DNA of 13,481 bases from QAMX01 sp003149835 (GTDB lineage Bacteria; Bacillota; Clostridia; Oscillospirales; QAMX01), in contig CAUGMN010000068.1 in the NCBI GenBank assembly GCA_959600635.1, positions 1 to 13,481 on the forward strand, in the 5' to 3' direction. Below, piece after piece: positions 8,358 to 13,481 of this stretch. A program made the position numbers and the translations under genes. Below the pieces are notes generated by a model. It made no database searches. It was not told the origin of the DNA and saw only the letters and a program-made list of their open reading frames with translations. The stretch's first letter is position 1. Each line of letters starts with the position of its first letter.

Positions 8358-8386
8358 TTGACACGGCCGGAAAACTGTGCTACAAT
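8358..8386 (+). promoter_or_regulatory. Near-consensus SigA promoter of the aldo/keto reductase gene
   Basis: A perfect TTGACA (8358-8363), a 17-base spacer and TACAAT (8381-8386), one mismatch from consensus in total. Transcription would start near 8393, giving a leader of about 57 bases. This is the strongest promoter in the window by sequence. Confidence 0.85.
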
Positions 8387-8449
8387 ACCGGCAGTATCAT
8401 CAGAACAGCGAATTCGTTCGCCTGTTGAAAGGCGGAAGGGACGGTAAGA

Positions 8450-9364
8450 ATGAAAAGACAGGTCTTGGGCGGCGTGATGGATGCGCCGCGCATTGCGCTC
8501 GGCTGTTGGAGAACGGCAAAGCTCTCGCAGGAGGAAATGACACGGCTGCTGGAAACGGCGCTGGACGAGGGCGTGGACTTTTTCGATACCGCCGATATCT
8601 ACGGCGGCGGGAAATCCGAAGAGCTCCTCGGCGCGGCGATCAACGCCCTTGGCGTCCGCGAAAAGGTCACGGTGCAGACGAAATGCGCGATTCATGACGG
8701 GATCTATGATTTTTCTTACGGACACATTATTTCCTCTGTGGAAAAGAGCCTGAAACGGCTGAATATGGACTATATCGACGTGCTGCTGCTGCACCGGCCC
8801 GATACGCTGATGGAGCCGGAGGAGGTCGCCGAGGCGTTCGACCGGCTGCAAAGCAGCGGCAAGGTGCGGGAATTCGGCGTCAGCAACCAGTCGCCGCAGC
8901 AGATGGCGCTGCTGGAACGCTGGCTGCGCCAGCGCCTGATCGCCAACCAGCTCCAATTCAGCCTCACCAATTCCAGCATGATCGACTGCGGCATCAACGT
9001 CAATATGGAGTATGAGCCGGCCGTCAACCGCGACGGCGGCGTGCTCGAATACTGCCGCCTGCACGATATCACCATTCAGGCGTGGTCGCCGCTTCAATAC
9101 GGGATTTTTGAGGGGACCTTCCTCGACAACGAGGAGAAGTTCCCCGAGCTCAACGCCTGCCTCGCAAAATACGCGGCGGAAAAGGGCGTGACAAAGGCGG
9201 CGGTCGCGTTTGCGTGGATTCTGCGGCATCCGGCGAAAATCCAGGTCATCGCGGGCACGACGGACGGGACGCATCTGCGCGAGGTCTGCCGCGGGGCGGA
9301 CGTTTCGCTGACCCGCGCGGAGTGGTACGAGCTCTACAAATCGGCGGGCAATCGTTTGCCGTAA
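8450..9364 (+). CDS. Aldo/keto reductase, YdhF-like
   Basis: A 304-residue NAD(P)H-dependent oxidoreductase with the (beta/alpha)8 aldo-keto reductase fold. The catalytic tetrad is complete: D46 and Y51 in FFDTADIYGGG (44-54), K78 in TKC, H115 in LLHRPD. SNQS (145-148) and WSPLQYG (212-218) are usual cofactor and substrate regions, and AGTTDGTHLRE (268-278) matches the NADP phosphate-binding segment. The overall pattern, especially DIYGG, HRPD.LM and GKVREFGVSN, resembles E. coli YdhF. The physiological substrate of that group is not firmly known; sugar aldehydes or ketones are possible here. The ATG at 8450 follows GGAAGGG with a 9-base spacer. It is transcribed from a strong promoter of its own and ends before a large hairpin. 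Confidence 0.93.
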   Translation: MKRQVLGGVMDAPRIALGCWRTAKLSQEEMTRLLETALDEGVDFFDTADIYGGGKSEELLGAAINALGVREKVTVQTKCAIHDGIYDFSYGHIISSVEKSLKRLNMDYIDVLLLHRPDTLMEPEEVAEAFDRLQSSGKVREFGVSNQSPQQMALLERWLRQRLIANQLQFSLTNSSMIDCGINVNMEYEPAVNRDGGVLEYCRLHDITIQAWSPLQYGIFEGTFLDNEEKFPELNACLAKYAAEKGVTKAAVAFAWILRHPAKIQVIAGTTDGTHLREVCRGADVSLTRAEWYELYKSAGNRLP

Positions 9365-9398
9365 CGCTCGGCGCACGGCGTCGTTTTCAGCAGGGAGC

Positions 9399-9434
9399 TC
9401 AAGCGGCCGGAACCACCGTGTTCCGGCCGCTTGA
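9399..9434 (+). terminator. Large hairpin after the aldo/keto reductase gene
   Basis: A perfect 15-bp stem, TCAAGCGGCCGGAAC (9399-9413) with its complement (9420-9434), six-base loop, extended by an outer CAGGG (9391-9395) with CCCTG (9441-9445). No U-tract follows on either strand, so termination is likely but not certain; it could instead protect the upstream mRNA or allow read-through into the next gene, 44 bases further, for which I see no separate clear promoter. Confidence 0.55.
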
Positions 9435-9477
9435 ATGTGACCCTGCCACGAAACAATTCGATAAGAGGGGGATTTGT

Positions 9478-10008
9478 ATGTCGAAAAAAATGGAAGTCAT
9501 CGACATAACGCCGGAGCTGCTGGAAACCATTTTGGCCACGTTTCAGACGGACAATGAAAAGGAATTGGCGCGGCAGATTGTTAAGCGGTTTTGGGACAGC
9601 GGCCTTCCCGTTAAAGTCAAGCAATATCATCAGGCCTGCATGAGCGGGACGTATCGCATACTGTGTTTTATTAAGAAAAGCGCCGAAGCGGTTATTATCA
9701 ACAACAGAGGGATGGGACGTGACGGCGTAAGCTTTCAAGTGCGTATTGACGACAGAAGCGCCTTGGAACAGTTAGACCGTTTTGGTGAAAACGTGAAAAG
9801 CCAAATTCTGAACGCCGGCGACTGCGGCTACTGTTCGGCCAAATGCGATGACAAAAAATACGTCTTTGCTTATCGGGGAAAAGAATATGTAAAATGTCAT
9901 TTTCTTTGCAACAACTTTACTTTTGAAAATGTAGAAAATGACGATATAAAAGACCTCGTTGAAATCGTAACCAACGAGATTCGGCACAAGCAGGCCGGCG
10001 CCAAATGA
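9478..10008 (+). CDS. Small cysteine-cluster protein of unknown function
   Basis: A 176-residue protein that I cannot assign to a named family with certainty. It starts MSKKMEVIDITPELLETI at an ATG six bases after GAGGGGG (9465-9471); a longer reading frame extends upstream inside the aldo/keto reductase gene and is rejected. The C-terminal half holds a cysteine cluster C116-x2-C119-x3-C123-x16-C140-x3-C144, within GDCGYCSAKCDD and YVKCHFLCNN, which looks like a zinc or iron-sulfur site. No signal peptide or membrane segment is seen. Part of the gene is strikingly AT-rich: I count 36 G/C in 120 bases at 9841-9960, against 38 in 60 at 9001-9060 of its neighbour, which suggests transfer from another genome. 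It ends at two hairpins. Confidence 0.85.
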   Translation: MSKKMEVIDITPELLETILATFQTDNEKELARQIVKRFWDSGLPVKVKQYHQACMSGTYRILCFIKKSAEAVIINNRGMGRDGVSFQVRIDDRSALEQLDRFGENVKSQILNAGDCGYCSAKCDDKKYVFAYRGKEYVKCHFLCNNFTFENVENDDIKDLVEIVTNEIRHKQAGAK

Positions 10009-10030
10009 TCTCTGTTGCGCATGAGAGATC
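10007..10030 (+). repeat. Small hairpin overlapping the stop codon of the cysteine-cluster gene
   Basis: GATCTCT (10007-10013) and AGAGATC (10024-10030) form a 7-bp stem with a ten-base loop, beginning within the TGA stop and followed by TTT. It may be a weak terminator or an mRNA-end stabiliser ahead of the stronger one at 10084. Confidence 0.4.
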
Positions 10031-10083
10031 TTTACGGAGCGTGACTGAAAGCGTCGTGGCATGCTTTCCTTATGGGAAATACG

Positions 10084-10134
10084 GCAAAAAAGAGGCCATT
10101 GTCCCGGGGTATGGACGATAGCCTCTTTTTTTGC
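10084..10134. terminator. Bidirectional terminator between convergent genes
   Basis: GCAAAAAAGAGGC (10084-10096) pairs with GCCTCTTTTTTTGC (10121-10134), and GTCC/GGAC can pair inside. The A-run before and T-run after the stem give a U-tract on both strands, the classic form of a bidirectional intrinsic terminator. It lies between the cysteine-cluster gene (plus) and the capA-like gene (minus). Confidence 0.85.
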
Positions 10135-10185
10135 TGTATTTTGCTGCGGCGCAAAATGGTCTTCCAGAAGTACCGGTTTTTTGCC

Positions 10186-11367
10186 TTATTTCAACAGCGC
10201 GGAGCGTTCCTCGATCAGAGCCAGCACCTGCAAGGCTTCCTCGCCGCTTACGAGCCGCGGCTGAAAATTGTTCCACAGTACGCCCGCGCCGTTGCGCTCT
10301 GTTCCCGAAGTCATAAAGCAGGGGATGATTTCTGTCGAGGCGACGGCGATGCCGCTCTCGTCTGCGGCAAACGCGACCTGAAACAGAAAGGTTTCCGGAT
10401 AACGGGCCAGACAGTTGCCGCCGAACGCAAAATTGCCGAGGCTGTAAACAATGGGCTTGCCGCGGTACTGCTCGATTCCCTGCATAATATGCGGGTGCTG
10501 GCCGACGACGAGGTCTGCGCCCGCGTCGATAAAGGCGCGCGCCGCCGCGCGCTGCCATTCGCTCGGCGTTTCCGTATATTCCGAACCCCAGTGCATATCG
10601 ACGACGACGATGGTTCGGCCGTTTTTCCAGCGCGCAATCTGCGCGAGAACGCGCTCCGCCACGCCGTCGGTATGCGTCGTATCCTCGCCGACGACCGACG
10701 AATCGCCGATGATGACAACGGAGACGCCGTTGACGGCTGTGACAAAGGGCTCGTTTTCCTCAACCAGCCCGACGCCTTCGGCGCTCAGATGACGGACGGT
10801 GTCGGCATACCCCTGTTCGAGATAGTCGCCGGAATGGTTGTTTGTCAGCAGCGCGACCTCGACCGAGGCGGCGGGCAGAATACGCGCGAAAGCGCCGTCG
10901 CCCTTAAAATGCCACTGCTTGTCCGCTTCGCGGGTCGCGTCGGTCAGCGTGCCTTCAAAGTTGACGACGGTCAGGTCGTCGTTTTCAAAGATGGATTTGA
11001 CGCCGTCGAACGGATAGGAGACGCTGCCGCTGCCGCGGTAAACGGTCGGGAAATAGCGCGGTCCGTCGAAGGCGTTAATGGCGCCAAAGCTGCAATCGCC
11101 CGCAAAGGTGAGCCGCACGGTTGCGGAAAACTCCGGTTCCGTCGCGGAGGAGAGGTGGTCGGTCTGCGGATCTGGACGCGCCGTGGGCGGGGGAAACAGC
11201 GTTTCCGACCCGAGCGTCTCCGCGGGAGAGCCGCTCGATTCTGAAATTCCAGGCGTCACCGCGCCTGCGGAGAAAGAGCTTGAAGGCGTAGACCGATCTG
11301 CGGGCGCACAGGCGCCGAGCAGCGCCGTACACAGCAGAAAAAGAGAGAGCCAAATTTTTTTGTTCAT
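10186..11367 (-). CDS. CapA-family (poly-gamma-glutamate synthesis type) lipoprotein, metallophosphatase fold
   Basis: A 393-residue secreted lipoprotein. MNKK, a hydrophobic stretch and the lipobox LLGAC give cleavage before C20 and lipid anchoring on the outer membrane face; a Ser/Pro/Thr-rich linker follows (about 21-80). The rest is a PGA_cap (PF09587-type) domain of the calcineurin-like phosphoesterase fold: TFAGDCSFG (87-95), VNFEGTLT (135-142), LTNNHSGDY (174-182), HWGSEY (259-264), GQHPHIMQG (289-297) and YSLGNFAFG (308-316). The family is named for B. subtilis CapA/PgsA, but single-gene members without capB/capC, as here, have no agreed function. The start at 11367 fits the signal peptide and follows GAGGAAAA; an upstream in-frame ATG at 11481 would put 38 residues before the signal and is rejected. 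Confidence 0.92.
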   Translation of the reverse strand: MNKKIWLSLFLLCTALLGACAPADRSTPSSSFSAGAVTPGISESSGSPAETLGSETLFPPPTARPDPQTDHLSSATEPEFSATVRLTFAGDCSFGAINAFDGPRYFPTVYRGSGSVSYPFDGVKSIFENDDLTVVNFEGTLTDATREADKQWHFKGDGAFARILPAASVEVALLTNNHSGDYLEQGYADTVRHLSAEGVGLVEENEPFVTAVNGVSVVIIGDSSVVGEDTTHTDGVAERVLAQIARWKNGRTIVVVDMHWGSEYTETPSEWQRAAARAFIDAGADLVVGQHPHIMQGIEQYRGKPIVYSLGNFAFGGNCLARYPETFLFQVAFAADESGIAVASTEIIPCFMTSGTERNGAGVLWNNFQPRLVSGEEALQVLALIEERSALLK

Positions 11368-11389
11368 AGGGTTTTCCTCAGACGTAAAG

Positions 11390-11453
11390 TCCGGCGCGCC
11401 TCTCAAAAACGATTGAAGAAGCGCGCCGGATGGGTTCATTTGACTTTCAATCG
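11390..11453 (-). promoter_or_regulatory. Candidate structured leader of the capA-like gene with two mutually exclusive stems
   Basis: TCCGGCGCGC (11390-11399) is the perfect complement of GCGCGCCGGA (11421-11430), a 10-bp stem with a 21-base loop. CGATTGAA (11410-11417), in that loop, is the perfect complement of TTCAATCG (11446-11453), which lies outside it. The two stems interlock, so the RNA must form either a pseudoknot or one stem at a time. The structure ends 22 bases before the start codon of the minus-strand gene and about ten bases before its Shine-Dalgarno. No promoter for the gene was identified upstream with confidence, so transcription of this region is inferred. Confidence 0.4.
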
Positions 11454-11703
11454 CTGTAAACGGCCGTCCGGCCTTGGACAAGGGATTTCCACCCCGCCAA
11501 ACCGCCGGAAATCCTCTGTATTATGCGCCGACCGAGCCGTTCCGCTCGAAAGCGGGGGCGTTTTAGAGCCCGTTCACACCATTGCAGGCGTCCGCAACGG
11601 AAACGGATTTTTGGAGAAACGCAAGGCGGGGAAACCTGTTCTGAATGGGATTCGAAACCGCTCACTTGTCACGCAGACAGATGAAAACACAAAAGTTCTC
11701 TTG
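11454..11703. other. Gene-less stretch with scattered inverted repeats
   Basis: No reading frame here looks like a real protein: those present have no good Shine-Dalgarno, unusual amino-acid composition and no recognisable motif. GGATTTCC (11483-11490) pairs with GGAAATCC (11507-11514) and GGCC-GTCC-GGCC lies just before it. GGATTCGAAACC (from about 11646) looks superficially like a tRNA T-loop but its flanks do not pair. The only -10-like boxes (TATTAT at 11519-11524, or CATAAT on the minus strand) lack a matching -35. Confidence 0.5.
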
Positions 11704-11738
11704 AATTCGGCCCTGCTGCGCAGCAGGGCCGAATTTTT
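11704..11738 (+). terminator. Perfect 32-bp palindrome with U-tract
   Basis: Positions 11704-11735 read the same on both strands (AATTCGGCCCTGCTGC and its complement, centre between 11719 and 11720). The right arm ends in TTTTT (11734-11738), so as RNA it is a textbook intrinsic terminator on the plus strand. The minus strand has no immediate U-tract, yet the only obvious user is the alpha-mannosidase gene, whose stop lies about 95 bases away on that strand. A small GCGCC/GGCGC hairpin (about 11739-11759) also lies in between. Confidence 0.7.
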
Positions 11739-11831
11739 CGCGCCTCGATCAGGCGGCGCAGTGAAAGCCTAGCGGCGTTATGCGGGAAGGCCGCCCCTCA
11801 AAACGGCGCTGAATCGCTGTGAGAATACGCT

Positions 11832-13481
11832 CTAATAAGAGACCTTGATGGTCTTAATTTCAAACGGGCGCAGCGTGAGCGGGATTTCCTGCTCCGCGGC
11901 GAGCGCCTGCTGCGGCTCTTCGAGCATGTTCGTTTCCCAAACGCCGGCGGGCGTAAACGGGAGGCGGAGCATCGTGTTGGTCCGGCCGCCCTCCGATTCA
12001 TAGAGGCGGAGAATAAACGCTCGCTCCGCGTCCTCGCAGGGCTTGATGGTTTCGAGGACGACGTTAACGTCGTCGACGGAGGCGAGCGGCGCGACTGCCG
12101 TGCCGCCGCGCACGGCGATATGCTTATAGTTGAGCAGATACGCCGGGCGGACGACCGTGTCGGCCGAGAAGCCGCCGGTATGCGGCAGGAAGGCGTATTC
12201 GCAGTAGTGCAGGCCGTGGTCTCCGGTGTGATCGGGGCGGTTGCCGCCCTTGTGCAGCGTCAGGCGCAGCTGGCCGCCAAAGGCGGAAATCGCATATTTG
12301 CAGTCGTTGAGAATCGCGACGCCGTAGTTCTGCTCGGACAGGTCGGTATATTTGTGGTTTAAGACCTCAAACTTGGCCTGCTCGACCGAGGTGTTGCGCG
12401 TAGTCGGCCGTTTCAGGTAGCCGAACTGGATCTCCTGCCGCACGAAATCGGAGAACACGTCGGTGTCAAAGGCGGCTTTGAGGAGCCGGTGGTCGTCGTT
12501 CCAGTCCATCAGCGTTTCAAAACGCACCTCGGGCGAATCGGCGAAAAAGATCATGTCCTGCGTGACCGTCGATTTTTCCGTCAGCCGGTAGATGCGGCGG
12601 ATGCGGAACTCAACGGCGCCGTCGGAGACGACGGTTTCGCTCAGCAGCTCGGCATTGGCGCGGAATTTCAGGTCGATATCGGCGTCGATGTCCCAGTTGT
12701 CCCACTGTGCAGGCACGTCCTCGGCCACGAGGAAGGTGTTGAGCGGATAGCCCTCGCCGCACAGCTCGCGCGCCGCCGTCCGGTCGTAGAACGAGGAAAT
12801 CGTCCCGCTGTCGGTGAAGGCGACGGTGGCAAACGGCGTTTCCAGCGTTTTTCCGTCATAGGCGAATTTGCTTGCGGCTGCTGCGGCCGCGCCCTCCGTA
12901 AGCGAGACCGAGGCATACGGCGCGATCCGCACGCCGCCGACGGCGAGCTTTTCCTCGCCGCGCACGGTCGTGATCTTCTGCGTCCGATACCCTTCGATAC
13001 CTTCCGCGGAACCGTCGAGATAAATCACGTCGCTGCGTTCAAACGGCGACGGGTTGTAAGCGGTGAACGTCTTCGCGCCGTCCGCCTGTTCCAGCAGAGA
13101 GGCGGCGAGCGAAGCGGTTTCGGCGAGCAGAGCCTTCATCTCGTCCTTGGCCTGCTGGTTGGCGCGCGGGATGCAGGTGCCCGGGAGGATGTCGTGGAAC
13201 TGGTTGACTAAGAGCGTATTTTGCAGCGGCCGGAACGCCGTGTCCGCGGCGATACCGCCGGCAGCGACGGAGCGCGCAACCGTCAGGGCTTCGAGAGCGT
13301 GCAGAGCGATCTCGGCGAGGCGGTTGTTGCGCTTGATCTCATGCTGATTCGTCAGCGTTCCGCGGTGGAGCTCCAAATACAGCTCGCCGGCATAGGTCGC
13401 CGGAGAGGTGACCTCGGCTTCGAGGCGCTTCATGAAATCGGAAACGGTCGTGTATTCGTATCTCGGACAGCCTTCCAGATC
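11832..13481 (-). CDS. Alpha-mannosidase, glycoside hydrolase family 38, C-terminal part (runs off right edge)
   Basis: The frame is open from the window edge to a TAG at 11834-11832 and gives 549 residues of the C-terminal part. The helical middle domain is recognised by ELHRGTLTNQHEIKRNNR (37-54, GH38 hallmark) and NQFHDILPGTCIPR (93-106), a conserved GH38 loop near the active site. The remainder is beta-sandwich domains typical of the family, ending KTIKVSY. Retaining alpha-mannosidases hydrolyse terminal alpha-linked mannose; the N-terminal catalytic domain with the nucleophile aspartate lies outside the window, as does the start codon. Bacterial GH38 enzymes are usually cytoplasmic and about 800-1050 residues long, so roughly half is missing. 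The ATG at 13433 is internal, because coding continues above it with CPRYEYTTVSDF. Confidence 0.95.
   Translation of the reverse strand, partial: DLEGCPRYEYTTVSDFMKRLEAEVTSPATYAGELYLELHRGTLTNQHEIKRNNRLAEIALHALEALTVARSVAAGGIAADTAFRPLQNTLLVNQFHDILPGTCIPRANQQAKDEMKALLAETASLAASLLEQADGAKTFTAYNPSPFERSDVIYLDGSAEGIEGYRTQKITTVRGEEKLAVGGVRIAPYASVSLTEGAAAAAASKFAYDGKTLETPFATVAFTDSGTISSFYDRTAARELCGEGYPLNTFLVAEDVPAQWDNWDIDADIDLKFRANAELLSETVVSDGAVEFRIRRIYRLTEKSTVTQDMIFFADSPEVRFETLMDWNDDHRLLKAAFDTDVFSDFVRQEIQFGYLKRPTTRNTSVEQAKFEVLNHKYTDLSEQNYGVAILNDCKYAISAFGGQLRLTLHKGGNRPDHTGDHGLHYCEYAFLPHTGGFSADTVVRPAYLLNYKHIAVRGGTAVAPLASVDDVNVVLETIKPCEDAERAFILRLYESEGGRTNTMLRLPFTPAGVWETNMLEEPQQALAAEQEIPLTLRPFEIKTIKVSY

Noticed and set aside
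9214..9477. Upstream extension of the cysteine-cluster protein into the aldo/keto reductase gene
   Set aside because: The extension lies in another frame of a certain gene and passes through the hairpin; the ATG at 9478 has a strong Shine-Dalgarno.
11368..11481. Upstream start of the capA-like protein at 11481
   Set aside because: It would place 38 polar residues before the lipoprotein signal peptide and run through the structured leader.
11640..11670. tRNA-like T-loop (GGATTCGAAACC)
   Set aside because: The flanking bases do not form a 5-bp T-stem, and no anticodon arm, D arm or acceptor stem could be found on either strand.
11413..11772. Plus-strand frame of 119 codons in the gap between the capA-like gene and the mannosidase
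   Set aside because: It starts at a TTG within the hairpin leader, has no Shine-Dalgarno, runs through the 32-bp palindrome and has no recognisable motif.

Overview
The window looks like chromosomal DNA of a GC-rich, low-copy-marker member of the Clostridia (an Oscillospirales-like gut anaerobe is my best guess). The grounds are clear Shine-Dalgarno sites before almost every gene, sigma-70/SigA promoters with AT-rich -10 boxes in a GC-rich background, a Firmicutes-type lipoprotein, and carbohydrate genes of the kind common in gut Clostridia. No rRNA, tRNA, CRISPR array, transposase or phage gene was seen, so the taxonomic call is inference.

Layout. (1) 1-514, minus strand: 5' part of a DapA/NanA-type pyruvate aldolase gene that runs off the left edge exactly at the predicted Schiff-base lysine. 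(2) 515-770: divergent control region with two back-to-back promoters. (3) 771-7013, plus strand: a five-gene operon made of a TIM-barrel glycosidase-like protein, xylose isomerase (xylA), xylulokinase (xylB), a sugar phosphate isomerase/epimerase-type TIM barrel, and a PPP-like metallophosphatase with an SH3-like tail; it ends at a strong hairpin (7028-7063). (4) 7231-8196, minus strand: a uroporphyrinogen-decarboxylase-superfamily protein without the MtaA zinc motif. (5) 8197-8449: second divergent control region, with an almost consensus promoter in each direction and a tandem 8-bp repeat between them. (6) 8450-9364, plus strand: a YdhF-like aldo/keto reductase. (7) 9478-10008, plus strand: a small, cysteine-rich, conspicuously AT-rich gene of unknown function. 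(8) 10186-11367, minus strand: a CapA-family lipoprotein with a structured leader. (9) 11368-11831: a 464-bp stretch without a convincing gene, full of inverted repeats and ending in a perfect 32-bp palindrome. (10) 11832-13481, minus strand: C-terminal part of a GH38 alpha-mannosidase that runs off the right edge.

How it works together. The core is a xylose pathway: XylA turns D-xylose into D-xylulose and XylB phosphorylates it into the pentose phosphate pathway. The operon's first gene could release the sugar from an imported glycoside inside the cell, since it has no signal peptide. The fourth gene and the divergent aldolase suggest that more than plain xylose is handled, for example an epimerised or oxidised sugar; that is inference. 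The metallophosphatase is the odd member: it keeps the metal-binding motifs of PPP phosphatases but has lost both halves of the usual Asp-His catalytic dyad. The rest of the window (URO-D-like protein, aldo/keto reductase, alpha-mannosidase) fits a general carbohydrate-scavenging region. No transporter or dedicated sugar regulator lies inside the window.

I did not find a clear-cut new defence or mobile system. The best leads are the dyad-less phosphatase, the alternative-hairpin leader of the capA-like gene, the palindrome-bounded gene-less stretch, the -35 motif CGCTTGCNA shared by three promoters, and the AT-rich cysteine-cluster gene.
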